Positions 1 through 12,185 of a DNA stretch of 64,000 nt are shown piece after piece. The notes beneath the pieces were generated by a model. That model searched no databases. It had not been told where the DNA came from and worked only from the letters and a program-made list of their open reading frames with translations. The stretch's first letter is position 1. Every line of letters starts with the position of its first letter. This DNA comes from Impatiens glandulifera (lineage: Eukaryota > Streptophyta > Magnoliopsida > Ericales > Balsaminaceae). A program made the position numbers and the translations under genes. Location: NCBI RefSeq assembly GCF_907164915.1, contig NW_025919462.1, positions 108,408-172,407 of the forward strand, given 5' to 3'.

Positions 1-56
1 TGTCATGTTGTTTATAAACTGTGAACTGTTTTTTATTGGTTAATATTGTAAACTGT

Positions 57-136
57 AATGTCATGTTACTTGAACTGCAATGTCATGTTACTTGAACTAC
101 AATATCATGTTACTTGAACTGCAATGTCATGTTACA
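57..136. repeat. 22-bp minisatellite, left flank of FAR1 relic
   Basis: About three and a half copies of a 22-bp unit containing TTGAACTGCAATGTCATG run head to tail, with single-base changes. The same words occur as reverse complement at about 1207-1560, on the other side of the FAR1-domain gene, so the two arrays look like the inverted subterminal repeats of a Mutator-like element. Confidence 0.75.
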
Positions 137-339
137 AATTCGAACAGTGCTTAATCAAAATATTTATACAATTACTATTTACGTTGAATGTTGTCCCCAT
201 ATGTATCGGCAACATGGGAAAGTTGACATGACAAAAGTGATGTGAACGAAAGTTGAGTCGAGACTGGATCATTCCATTGTTCTTGAGTCGATACTTGATC
301 ATTCAATTGTTCTTGAGTAGAGACATGATCCTACATTGA

Positions 340-616
340 AAATGCAGAAACAATGAAATGAACAATAAAAATGAAAAAAAATCCAGAAAATGCAATGAAA
401 ATGCAGAAAATGCAATAGAAATGCAGAAAATGCAGAAAATCCTAAGAACAATAAAAATCCAGAAAATGCAGAAACTATTCTAATGCAATGTCACGTTGTT
501 TCAACTGAAATGTCATGTTAAATTAATAATGAAAATGCAGAAAATGCAATAAAAATGCAGAAAATGCAGAAAATCCTAAGAACAATAAAAATCCAGAAAA
601 TGCAGAAACTATTCTA
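340..616. repeat. AAAATGCAG minisatellite with a 60-bp-scale duplication
   Basis: Short words such as AAAATGCAG, AATGCAATA and AATCCAGAAAATGCAG alternate irregularly. A longer piece ending in GCAGAAACTATTCTA occurs at about 420-482 and again at about 553-616. The second copy runs directly into the 3' end of the FAR1-domain reading frame and supplies its last codons and stop. Confidence 0.7.
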
Positions 617-1166
617 AACCATTTCCTAACCTCAACCTTCTAGCTTTCGAAATAAAATTTCTACAACTTCTCTCATCAAAGTTCAAATTCTCATATCCTC
701 CAGCTTCAACCACAATAGATTGAAATGTTTTTGACAAAGGTATTCCAGCTACGTCGTTTACTTCCAATCTTCTCTTCGCAATTGAATCTAGAACTTTGTG
801 AGATCTAATATGTCTAGACTTTCCCGGGCTCAATATATGGTTGTGCTCAAGGTAGACACTAGTAATCTCAAATTCACACTCATTCCTAACAGCAACGTTA
901 ATCTTAGCCTTACAATTCGTCTTGATGGAAGGTCTAAGTTGTAAAATATTTTTCCCTTTTGAAGTAAATACACCATTTTTAGCACATGCAATGGAGAACC
1001 ACTTTTGCTTTCCATCTTGCCCATTTCTTGCTCCTAACTTACAAATGCCAAAACCCTTTGATTGTGCGTAAGCATTATAATACTCACGAAGTTCATTTTC
1101 AGAATTAAAAGTCATGCCAACAATGGGGATTTGAACATTGGGAGGGGATGATGATGGTTCACCCAT
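609..1166 (-). CDS. Truncated FAR1/FHY3 DNA-binding-domain protein (MULE transposase fragment)
   Basis: Starting at the ATG at 1166 this reads as 185 residues in one exon. After a short Ser/Pro leader comes a FAR1 DNA-binding domain (PF03101, WRKY-GCM1 zinc fold): GMTFNSENELREYYNAYA, then KGFGICKLGA, conserved cysteines in FSIACAKNG and KTNCKAKI, and the closing LEHNHILSPG. A further conserved stretch (DVAGIPLSKTF, FDERSCRNFI) follows. The MULE transposase core and SWIM finger of full FAR1 proteins are missing, and the frame ends in TAG inside the adjoining minisatellite. Short FAR1-domain-only host factors exist, but the inverted minisatellites on both sides make a decayed Mutator-like element more likely. 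Longer in-frame sequence upstream of this ATG is minisatellite and was not used as the start. Confidence 0.75.
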   Translation of the reverse strand: MGEPSSSPPNVQIPIVGMTFNSENELREYYNAYAQSKGFGICKLGARNGQDGKQKWFSIACAKNGVFTSKGKNILQLRPSIKTNCKAKINVAVRNECEFEITSVYLEHNHILSPGKSRHIRSHKVLDSIAKRRLEVNDVAGIPLSKTFQSIVVEAGGYENLNFDERSCRNFISKARRLRLGNGLE

Positions 1167-1189
1167 GAAGCTGAAGAATAAGAGAGAAA

Positions 1190-1560
1190 TTTCAGTATTA
1201 AAAATATGACATGACATTGCAGTGTTAAAAACATAACATTGCGGTTGAAAGAACATGACATTGCATTTGAAAGAACATGACATTACAGTTGAAAGTGTAA
1301 TGTAATGTAGCTGTCTGTATCATTTCTCAATGAAAAATATTAAAAATGAAAATTGTCAATTTTAATGTTGTATTAAGCTTGAATGTCGTGTTTTGAAATA
1401 ATAAACATGACATTCAATTTTTTTAAAATGAACTGCAGTTTAATAGACATTTTATTTTAGTGCAAAACATGACATGACATTGTAGTGTTAAAAACATAAC
1501 ATTATAGTTGAAAGAACATGACATTGTAGTTAAAAAAACATGACATTTCAGTTATATATA
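1190..1560. repeat. Minisatellite, right flank of FAR1 relic (inverted copy)
   Basis: Repeated words such as AACATGACATTGCAGTT and GAAAGAACATGACATT occur in two blocks (about 1207-1294 and 1464-1560). They are the reverse complement of the words at 57-136. Together with that array they bracket the FAR1-domain gene, as MULE inverted subterminal repeats would. Confidence 0.7.
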
Positions 1561-2083
1561 GTTTATGAACAAAACTAAATACAGTTCATTTCTCTTATTA
1601 AATACAGAGAAAATAACGACATTACAATATTTTCTTGAACAATTAATAATGATACTTGGACAAACCTCTCTACATTCAGGGGTTACAAACTGGAAGCGGG
1701 AGATAGGGAGCGGACAACCGAATGGAGGGAGGTCAGAAATCGTAGTCGATGGAGAACGGACGGAGGTCAAAAATCGGACGGAAATTGCAGACAATGAAGG
1801 CGCTAGAGAGCGGACAACCGAAGATGAGAATGGAGAGAGGTCGAAAATCGTATTCGACGGAGAACGAACGAAAATCGCTAGAATTGCAGATGAACTTGAG
1901 AGAGAGAAACCCTAAAATGTTTGAGAGGATGAAAATGGCAAATGGAAGATGAAAGGCGGGCTTCTGGGCTTTTGGGTTTTTAGATTTTTTTTTTTTCTTT
2001 TTTTTTTATCTGGCCTACGTGGCAGGCCACGTAGACAGTCGCTGGGAGAATCGCTCTCCCAGTAGCTGTCTGTATCATTTCTC
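1307..2083. repeat. 755-bp segment bounded by 22-bp direct repeats
   Basis: The 22 bases beginning GTAGCTGTCTGTATCATT occur exactly at 1307-1328 and 2062-2083. Between them lie minisatellite and a roughly 110-bp tandem duplication (about 1695-1880, words AGCGGACAACCGAA and GGAGAACG). The duplication gives a Glu/Arg-rich open stretch on the plus strand that resembles no protein I know. I do not read it as a gene. Confidence 0.55.
2015..2070. repeat. Two adjacent strong hairpins beside a poly-T tract
   Basis: CTACGTGG and CCACGTAG (2015-2034) form a perfect 8-bp stem with a 4-base loop. Just after it, GACAGTCGCTGGGAGA (2034-2049) pairs with TCTCCCAGTAGCTGTC (2055-2070) at 13 of 16 positions around a 5-base loop. 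A T-rich run precedes them (about 1984-2008). The second hairpin overlaps the start of the 22-bp direct repeat. This may be the end of a mobile element. Confidence 0.6.
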
Positions 2084-2302
2084 TTTTTATTATTATTATA
2101 ATTATTTTATTTTCGAGGTACAAATTCCATTGACAAATTTGCAATATATTAAAGATAAGAGTTGATAAGACTCACAAACTTAAGTTTTCAACAAACCAAA
2201 TATTGCATCACAAGAAAAGAAGCCAAACAGAAATACACATAACATATTTATAGAAATACACTCCATATTCAAACCATATATATTTATCGATGATCATCAA
2301 AC

Positions 2303-5300
2303 TTAGACTTCAACTTTTTGTAATATTCGTTTGCGGTATTCGCCAAGGGCCCAAATGGGAAAGATGTTTCGGTACGAAGAATAGTTCAATGTGCAATTCT
2401 TCATAAATACTCCAGTAATTTCCTGCATTCAACAACTTAATCAAATAATTAATCTCAAATATGTAACTAAATGACCTTTATTATATGATATAAATCACAG
2501 TATTGCTTGATTTTGCATTAAAGAGAAACAATGTGTTATGTTATTACCCATTAGGGTTGGTATTAATATACTTATTTTCCTATAAATTAGGAATCAATAT
2601 TCTAAAATACATTTGTACCTGTTGGGGGAAATCACCATCTTCCATCTGACAATTTATCAATAACTTAATCCCTTGATGGATGGGAGTTGGGTCAATTTCA
2701 GCCTAAGTTCAATCAAATATTCAATGTTAGACCTAATTTTGTTATGCACTTGCTTATGTAAAGTAATTATAGCAATAAAAATGGATTCTTTAGCATCAAA
2801 AGACATTCATTTGACTGACAAACCTGTCCAGCATCAATTAGGGACAATAAAGCCCATGATGTTTGTACCAAATTGGATCTGCTTCCTTCTAAATCTGTAT
2901 ATACCTGTAAATCCAAAAATAAAAGTTCATTAGATTGACCCAATTCTATATTAGAATCAAAGATTGACTTTTTATGGTATTTTCGAGAAATTTTGAAACA
3001 GTATCATGTCGTTATAGTCATTTCTGTATACCAGACATATAACATCATATAATGAGAAAGAATCAATGTTGTGCATCTTTCAGCAACTATCTTGATCCAA
3101 TATTGAATTTATCTTCTTATCCATGACAAAAGAATTTGGACCTCTAAGATGATTTGGAGTTTTGAGCTTCTTTGATATTTTTAGATATGTCTTACTTTTT
3201 ATGATTAATTCGCCATAATCCATGTCATGTCATGACTTGCACTTGTTCTGTTTTTCGATGTTTCAGTTTGTGCCACTTTTGCATTAACCGTGGATTAATG
3301 AAAATAGTTTTATATTTTAAGAAAAATAAAACATGTAAAATTGTAACATGGATTATTATAACACCTTATTTGAGGCTGAAAGGTAGCTTTCTCCCCATCC
3401 ACCATCTGAAAGCTGCTTTGACAGCAAAAATTTACAAGCTTTACGCAATATCGCACTATTGTGGTAGTTCTTTCCACAAGCAGTTAGTCCTTTAACGGCG
3501 AACCATGTTCCATAGGTATAACAAATTCCCCAACAACCGTACCTAATAAATATGAACTCTTTTAGTTATCTTGATTAATTGCCAATTGAATCATTGCATT
3601 ACTATTAGAGTAATTTGAAACAGAAAATACACATACCATGAACCATCAGACTCTTGAGTGGCTTCAATGTATTTGATTGCTCTATCAATGCAACTGTTTA
3701 CCTCCTTTGTCCGGTGGTCTGGATGTAACTTTGCAAACAGAACCAAACCCTGAATTGCTGATGAAGTGCATTCCACATACCTAAAAGGGTAAAATAGATA
3801 AAAGAAAATAACATGAAATGACACTAGTGAATTCCAAGACTAGTTCATAAGTCAAAAGAGTTGGGATTGAGGAATCTTACTCTCGTTCAATAAGGACATC
3901 TTCAAAGAACTCGGTAGGGTTGAACTTCTACATAAGTAGACCATTTGTTTTGCCAGCAGCAAGGAAGTGTTCAATTGCATGATTTGTAGAAGTTTAAATT
4001 GATAAATCTAACTCTTGCTACATTAAGGCCTTGTATGATGTGGGTTATTTGAGATTAATTTCAAATAACTCACTATTCAATCAACAATATACTAATATAT
4101 ATCACATCATTCAAGTCATAAACCAAAATATCCTTTTTGTTCAAAAGAAAATATGTCTTTTTATCCAAATAACAGTTGCATCAAACAAGATTATTTGGAA
4201 ATTACCCAAGATCAAACAAGGCCTCAATATCAATAGTTCTAACAAATATTCAGTTATCTTGGTGAGCCTTACCTCCAACCAACCATATGCTCTCAGAGGC
4301 TCCCAAGCAGGAAAACCGCCATTTTTGCTCTGAGTCAAGTAAAATGCAGATATGATTAGCTAGCATCATCAGTCTGAGTTTTACTATTATCATTTCGGAC
4401 CGAGGCTTACTTGTAGGGAAAGAATAACGTTAACAGCATCATATAATTTCTCTGTTTCAATCCTTTCCCCCACAAATTCTGATGGCATTTGTGAAAAGAG
4501 AATGCAACACTGTAATGAAGGGGAGATCAAGGGTAAATCATGTATCTTCAGTTACTATGATATTCATACATAGATTCAGTTATTTTACATACTTTCAACC
4601 CTTCTGCTGTACAATCTGATACTTGCCAACCATGATCTTGCATTGAGAATGTCCATGCACCTTTATTTGCGTGTCTATACATCATAGTGAAATCTCCTGA
4701 TGGGTTTTCTCGTACCTACGAAAAATGAACTATTGCTTTAGTATATGTTGTATATAATGTGCTATAATTTGTTTGTGATAATTGGAAGATTTTCATTTCA
4801 GAATGTCACCTGTGATGCTTTAACGAAACTATGTGCTTTCTTAAGCATTGGCCAGTATTCATCAACAAGGTTACTCGAAATAATTGCCTGAATTGCAAAA
4901 CCAGCATCCCACATTTGGCATCCAAAGCTCTACATCAAATTTATGTGAAGATTAGTTTAACTACATGATTTTATAGTAAAGACTAATAATATATCAAGTT
5001 GCATTACCTGCATTTTCAAGCCATCTTCTGCCACCCAAAAGTAATCTGGTATTCTGGCCAAATGTCGTTTATAAGCTTCTGAATTCGGATCTTCGACCCA
5101 ACAAGCAATTAAGCATAATACCTTTGCAAGGGAAGTTGGAAAAATTTAAGCCATTACTAATTGTTGATCAGATCAATTTTTTTATTAGGCATATTAGTGA
5201 CTTAGATTATGTTTACCTTCTCTACAGATCCAATGCAAAGGTATCTGCTGTTCTCATCCTCATAGTGAACATGTTCAATTGCAACTTTTAGAGCCTTTTC

Positions 5301-8300
5301 TCGGAGTGCAGAGAAGGGCCAACGTGATAGAACTGGCTCAGCGAAATGGTGAAGGAATCCCCACAACATATCTTGCACTAAAGGATGAGGGTAGTAGAGA
5401 TCCTCCTACAATAACAATCCATCTATTGTTATTAGAATAATACTTACTCTGTCCCATTTTTGGGATCTTTAATTTGTAAAGCATGTCTCAATTTTTTGGC
5501 CTCTGAGGTCAATTCCTCTACTTCAACAACACACTCACCAAATTGCCTTATTAATCCAATATCAATCAAGACCATTTAATCATTACATACTCTTTTCTCT
5601 TTACTTTCTAAGAGCATTTTGGTCTAAATAAATTCATATCACTACTCCTTAAAACTCAATCAAAACTCTAAGGATTTTATATCATAGAGTCAGGGTTGTC
5701 AAAGAAAACATCGGGCTAGTGCGCACTTTTTCGAGCAAAAATATGTATTTTCATGGAAAGATATGGGCAAACTTATGGAAGAGATGAAATAAAATCTTAG
5801 GTTGTTGCAAGATAAGTCTTAGGATGTTAACCTTGGCACATGTATTCCGGGCTTTGTTCCAGTCAATCTCGTGATAGGCCTCGTTGTAGATCTCCCGCCT
5901 CAAAGATTGAACTAGTGCAGTTATAGGCCCAACGAATCTTTTCCCATAAAGATATGACATAGGCATGTAAACCAAACGACAATAGCATAACATTTTGCCT
6001 GCATTTTGTGACAAAAATGTTGTTATATAAACCAACTGATAAAGATGGGACATAGGCATGTAATTGAAGAACCAATTGAACACTGTCAAGATGTTTATTG
6101 ATAATTACAAGATCAAAACCTGGATGGATGGGAAAGAATTTAGGAAGCAACCAAAACTCTGGAGGCATTGGATTGCAGCCATCCCATTCGTATACTCCAA
6201 GTACCTACAATATAATGTATCAAATGCTTTAAAAATTCAAACTAAATGCAGATGATGTAGCAAGAAGAAGAATCAAACCGTGAGCCAGAACTTTCCCCAT
6301 GAAGGCATTCCCACTGCACCACCATGATCAAGAATCCATTTACGGCCTTTAGCAACTTCATGATTCTCACCACCATCAATTTCTTCTCCTAGTATCCTAA
6401 GAACAATATAACTAAGACAAGATCCAAATACAGTGCTGTGGCCCTCAATGTGTATTCCCCAACCCCCATCTTCATTCTGCTCAAGTAAAAGAAAGAAACA
6501 AAAAAAATATGAACTCTTATAACTCCAATACAAATAGGAAGTTGAAATCATACCTGATGATTGTAGATATAACGAATGATCTCCTTTTGATGTTCTGATG
6601 ATAGAACGACATTCAAAGCGCCGGTAACATAGAGAGCTATGACCTTGAAGTGAAGATTGGAAGAAGAAGAAGATGGTGAGAATCAGAAATGCATGGTTTA
6701 TATATGTGAAAGGAAAGGAAGGTGAAGCAATTACCAATGGAGGAAGGAAGAAGAGAGGTCCTGCAGATTCAGCAGGCCAATGTCCATCATGGGCTTGAAT
6801 GGTAGAGTAGAAGCTGATTGCTCTTTTAAGAGTAGTTGTCAAACCATTTTCAGTTATGTCTTCTTTTTCATTCACTTTGATTGCCGCCAGATTTTGTTTC
6901 CATTCATTTTCTTTTCTAAGCTGAAAATATAACATTTTATTCAATTTTATTTCTTTCTCAATTCAATTTTAATTTTAATATAGTAATATTTTAATTCTTA
7001 TCGTATTAATTGAGATTTCGAATATTTTTTTTTTCAAACCTTATAATTTGGTACTACTTCGTTTAAAACTATAGAAAAGAGATTTTATGTAATTTTCAAA
7101 TTTAAATGTCATTTACAAATAAAAAAATTATATAACTAATTTAATTATTGAATTTCATTGAAAGAGGGGTTTTGACACCAATTAAATTAGTGATATGAAT
7201 TATTTATTTATTTGTTTATAAATGTTATTTAGATAATAAGTTAAAAGAGTTTGAATAAGACGTTTTGTATAACTTTTATCATGTTTACTGGTGCTGAAAG
7301 AATAACGGTAAAATAAGCTATACTTGATAATAGTTTGGGCTGCCTGGTGGGGTTCTAATGGGAAAAACTAGTGACTAAGGAACGCAAACTATTAGCAAGC
7401 ATTTTTCGAGTTTTAAAGGGAGAAGTAACACTAAAGAATTTTAAATTGTGTGATTTGAAAAAAATATTAAAAAATTTGAATTGGGTCTAATAAAGAACTT
7501 TAATTTAATAATTGGACCTTATATTATTATTACAAATTTAACATTAATCATTATTATATATTTTAAATTATATAAAAACATTTAAATAGTTAATTACATA
7601 ATAAAATAAAATAATTTCATTTCCTTATTATTTCTTATCTTATAAATGAGATATTATGGTTAGAATGTGAAGTGATCTATAATTTATTATTATTATTAAT
7701 ATTATTATTATATATATATATAGATATATTTGTTTATTATAAAGTTTAAATTAATATGTTAATACTGTTATTATTATTTTGTAAGATAATGACAATATTT
7801 TTTGCATATTTATTTAAAATTACATTTCCTTATAAATTATTAATTTATTATATATATATATTAAATATTATATTTGTTTTTTAAAATAAAGATAAATAAA
7901 AATTTGATATTATCTGATAAAGTTAAAGTAAAAGTTATTATTTATTTGTTATAGTACTTTAAAAAATATGGGTGACATTCTTTTGTGAACGAGATCTCAA
8001 AATAACAATCTTTAACTAAAATTAATTAACATGTTTGGTTGAAAGGTAAATTTTATTTGTAAGTTATTTATTGAACTGTTAATAACTATTTGTGTTATAA
8101 AAATGTTTAACTTATTATAATAGTTTAAATAATAAGAATTTTTTTTAAAGAATTTAAATTTGTCAGATTTAAATGTTATTTAAGTTAAAAAAAGTACGAA
8201 GAAAAAATAAACCACGATAAATTTGTATAATTCTTTTCACTGTTGAATAATACTCTAAGTTTTTTTTATTTAAATAATTCGAATCTGAATAAATAAACAA

Positions 8301-9676
8301 TAGTTTTTTTTTTTACATATTATTGCAGTGGATTACTGTTTTTCTCCTTAAACTATTGGTTAAAAATTCTTTGAAAATAGTGATATCATTCATCGTAGTT
8401 ATATATATATATATATATATAATATTAATTGAATTTTTAGACTCTTTTAAAAAATCATGACACCATAAGTGTTTTTATAGTCAAAGTGACATTTGATTAT
8501 TTGGCATTACATAGTTTGATTATTAAATACACAAGGTAGAGTATTTGAGTGAAACTAATTAAAGTCTGATTGAAATGGTTATTTAAATAACTTAACACAT
8601 ATCTTTTCATCAATATAATCATTAATTTATTAGTTTTTTTTAATGAAATAACTCAACTTTTTATATTTCATACCAAATAAGATTAATTAAATAACTTAAT
8701 TAAATCAGTTATTTAAGTAACCCAAATTAAAAATTCAAATAACTTGGTATCTAAATGGTCTAGCCACCCTATGAATATGATTATAAAACAATGAAGCATA
8801 TGTTACTAATTAACTAACTAGAGAATTGTTTTTCTTTGCATTTTATATCAATAAAATAATTGTTTAAACTAAAACCGACAAATTGTTCAACCATTTTGCT
8901 ACGTCTTCAAAGTCTTGTTTAATTTTATTTTCCTACCTTAGGAATAAGATTTTATGGAGTTACACTTTAGTTAATACATTTTTACTAGTCTTATCTTATA
9001 ACTAGAAAAATCAAAATAGTTTAGTTTAAAAATATCTTAAGTAGGCATCAACTGCAACAATAAGTAACCGTCGTTATATAACTAAAAATGATCAAGCTCG
9101 ATATTAAAATTGCCATATTTGTTTCTTAACTAACACTGACCGCTCTAAAAAAACATTGTAATTACCGGAAATCATTAAGACGGTACTAAAACCGTTGTTA
9201 ATTCTCATAAAATTATTCTATATAGACACTTAAAATAGTCGTTATTGTTTTTAAATAGTCTGAATGTAAAGACTCAGACCTTAAGAACATGAGTTCATGT
9301 GTTATGTCACTGAACTATCTGCCAAAATCGTCGCTGTTAATTTGTACCGTAGTTAAAAACAACTCTTTTACTAGTGACATAATTATGAAGTTGTTTCTTT
9401 GTCTTTTTTAGGTTGTCATGAACTTATAATATCAAATTTTGTTTTGTTGTATTTGACATAGAGAATTAAGATTACCTGAAAACGCATTAAGAGATCAGAA
9501 CTTTGCTTGACACGAAAGCGGTTGGTTTTGAAGTGGCGGCGATAGTTATCGATAATGGCCCTTTCCTCGGAGGTACCAGCTTCTGGATCGAACTCCCAGT
9601 GTTGTCTTCCCACATGATTGTTTGTGGTGCTCAACCACTCATTCCCTCCTCCTTCTGCTATCTTTAACTTCCACAT
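2303..9676 (-). CDS. Oxidosqualene cyclase, lupeol-synthase-like (18 exons, 760 aa)
   Basis: Cyclises 2,3-oxidosqualene to a pentacyclic triterpene. Exons: 9676-9476, 6920-6735, 6643-6554, 6476-6279, 6204-6120, 5998-5832, 5405-5217, 5121-5008, 4929-4810, 4715-4593, 4509-4411, 4329-4273, 3927-3881, 3780-3637, 3542-3365, 2904-2824, 2702-2619, 2422-2303. All junctions are GT-AG and phases agree throughout, giving 760 residues, the usual length for plant amyrin/lupeol synthases. The start [10 protein letters not shown] is typical. The catalytic DCTAE (Asp484) and several QW motifs (DGGWGIH, DGSWYGCW, DGGWGES, DGDFPQQ) are present. The product motif reads MLCYCR (Leu257) where beta-amyrin synthases usually have MWCYCR, which favours lupeol or a mixed product. 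Intron 1 is 2.55 kb, the others short. A possible poly(A) signal lies at 2111-2106. I see no lesion. The exact product cannot be settled from sequence. Confidence 0.95.
5946..6063 (-). repeat. 25-bp echo of OSC exon 6 inside the preceding intron
   Basis: Bases 5946-5970 (exon 6, encoding YMPMSYLY) and 6039-6063 (intron 5) match at 23 of 25 positions in the same orientation. The intronic copy even reads YMPMSHLY. The surrounding sequence does not match, so it is a short local duplication. It does not disturb the splice junctions used. Confidence 0.6.
6921..9475 (-). other. Large AT-rich intron 1 of the cyclase gene
   Basis: This 2.55-kb intron accounts for over a third of the gene; the other introns are about 75-440 bp. 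It is AT-rich, with short TA runs (7711-7726, 8401-8420) and repeated ATTTAAATAAC words (about 8580-8745). I find no coding capacity and no clear mobile element with ends. Confidence 0.6.
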
Positions 9677-9737
9677 GATTCCTCTCTTTAAATATATATA
9701 AAAATGGCTATATTTTGAAGTGGGGGATAATCCATTT

Positions 9738-9746
9738 TATTTATAG
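9738..9746 (-). promoter_or_regulatory. TATA box of the cyclase gene
   Basis: Read on the minus strand, CTATAAATA lies 62 bases upstream of the start codon, implying a short 5' leader of about 30 bases. It is the best TATA match near the gene. A second AT run (9690-9700) is too close to the ATG to be the core promoter. Confidence 0.5.
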
Positions 9747-11940
9747 AGATTGTATCAAGTGGAGTAATGAAATCAATAGTTGAAGATGCATAAGATACAG
9801 AGGGGAAGGTGGTGGTTGAGAACTTGAGATAAGGTCTCATTAAACCTACCAGATTGCTGCAAAACAAACAAGCCCACATTAATGAAATTGTTTGTTTTTT
9901 TCATTAGTTTAATACAAGTTTTGATGGCTTTTAATGTTTATTATATAATGGTTCAAGTTGATTACATAAGTGAGTGGTTTTTTCTTTTGTTTCTTTCCTT
10001 TATTGGATATATATATGATACAAAATTATTTGATGTATTTGTATTTATGATATGGTGTAATTAATGATTTTTTTAAAAAAATTGTAAATTTAGCCATTTA
10101 AAAAAATTGACAATTTTTTCGGACTAAATAAAATTCATCAATATTTTTTCATTTCATACAAATATTTTTTTATTTTACTTTTAGGCCTCCTTTAAGAGGA
10201 CTGGGTTTTTTGGTTTTCACTTGGGATTTGTCTCAAAAAAACCTTATTTGATCTAAATAAAAAGAAAACTAGTTTTTAAATTTTTTTTTACCCAAAGTAA
10301 TCCTGCACATATCCCAATAAAGGGTAATTTATTTATTTCTTAAATAAATAAAAGATAATTTTTAATAGGTAAAATGATTGATCAGATAGTTGGAGTGATA
10401 GATTAGTTTCGTAAAAAAAAAAAAATAATAGCCACTGCATCAAATAATCTCTTAATGTTGGAAGCTATATCATTCCTCACATAGTCATTATTTTCACTTC
10501 AAATAACTTAAATCGAACATATGATATTCATATTAATGTTAAAACACATTTTCAATAGTTATATTTTTATAATTTTAAAATGTGATTATCACAATTTTGG
10601 AAAGATACATACATTTTCAAAGAAAAATTTGATTGTGATAAAATGTTACTTTTTAAAAATTTAAATCTTAAGAAATTTAGAAAAAAAAAATAATAAAAAG
10701 AATGTACTTAAAAATAACATTTTAATAAAGACGAAGAATGTCTTGTTTGGTATTTTGAACATTTTATTAGATGAAAAAATTAGAATGGACGTAGAAAGTG
10801 AATGAGTTATTAGAAAAAGGCACAATTACAATTTTAGGCGCGTTTTGTACATCAAAGGAGTTAGGTTAAAAGCCCGTTTTGATTGATTTGCAAAAGTATT
10901 TCTTTGGATTATGAATTCATTTTTTCATGTACTTGGATGTGATAATATGATCAACTTCATTAAAATTAAAGTGATAGATAAGTCATCACCATTAAAGTAA
11001 GTTCCTTAATGTGGTGGATAGTTGTGAGGGTTCTCTATAAGCATGACTAGGGAAAAGTGATACATGCAAAACTCATGGTAGTTGAACAACTCCCAAACCT
11101 AATTCTCAAGTGTACATCAAATAAGGGTGTTATGAAATGCAGAGACATTGAAATGTAATGTTTGCAAATGATGTTTGCTAACTCGTTTTTTGTGGGGATG
11201 TCAGTGCTACTAAAATTTTTACGACATGTTTTCAAATAAAATAAATTAATATTATAATTATGGCGGTCTATAATGTTGAGGAAATATTCGTTCACAAGAT
11301 AAATTCAAAATTTTATATCTATATGGAGATATTTGATGAAAAATATAAAAATTAAAATGTGATTTTAAGCAAGTTAGTCAACCTATTGAGTTGAATTTTA
11401 AAATTTTCTAATCCAATATACTTTTCTACTTCCTAACAAGTCATAATTTCAAATTTTACAGTTTTAAGATGGTACAATTGTAAGTGTTTATAAATTATTT
11501 TATATGAATAAAATGAATTTATATTTATAAATATAAAATAATTCATCACTACTTTATTTTATACATTGTAATACACACCATGTATAAGTGAGTATGCGAT
11601 ATAATAATTAATTAAAAAACTTGTTATTAACTTTATATTTTATGATTATCTTAAAACTTAATACCTACATAATTATTATGACAGGTAGGTGATCAAAATA
11701 TGATATATTTTATAGAAGAAAAATAATAATGTATTCATCAATGTACTTTAAATACACAATGTAAAATATAGGTAATTGTTAAAGTGCTACAAAATCATCT
11801 TCTTTGAATTAATTAATTATTTTATTAGTATCTGTAAATTTTAATGTATGAAATTGTGTTAAAACTCACCGACCAATAAGTTAAAAGTGATAAATGTCTT
11901 TTAAAATAAACCTTAAAAAGAGAGAAAAACTCTTTAGATT
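9747..11940. other. Intergenic, no gene seen
   Basis: AT-rich sequence upstream of the cyclase. Open stretches here are short, without recognisable motifs. Homopolymer runs and scattered ATTTATT words are all I can describe. Confidence 0.5.
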
Positions 11941-11947
11941 TTTAAGT

Positions 11948-12185
11948 AAGCACGATCGGCACAGACAACTCAATACGGCACGATCGGCTCAGAGGCATAA
12001 TAGGCACATCCACGATACGATCGGCATAGGCAACATAATATTGTTTTGAGTCGGAAGTCATAAAATCGACGCCGAATTCACTATTGATCAAAGGAAGCGT
12101 GAACGGCACATGCGACACAACACGATCGACACGGGCGACACAATAGGAACAGGCGGCACGACCCGATCTACACAGACGACACGAT
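11948..12185. repeat. CGATCGG-rich tract
   Basis: Words of the type CACGATCGGCAC recur about eight times at irregular spacing (for example CACGATCGGCTCAG, ACGATCGGCATAGG, CACGATCGACACGG). The tract is GC- and CpG-rich compared with its surroundings and sits directly upstream of the LINE ORF1-like relic, so it may be that element's leader. Confidence 0.55.

Noticed and set aside
1565..1952. Glu/Arg-rich open frame on the plus strand
   Set aside because: Made by a roughly 110-bp tandem duplication in a transposon flank, with no homology I recognise.
6064..6255. Plus-strand open frame across the cyclase intron 5 and exon 5
   Set aside because: Antisense shadow of the cyclase gene.
11047..11295. 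82-codon minus-strand open frame
   Set aside because: No domain, no splice partner and AT-driven composition.
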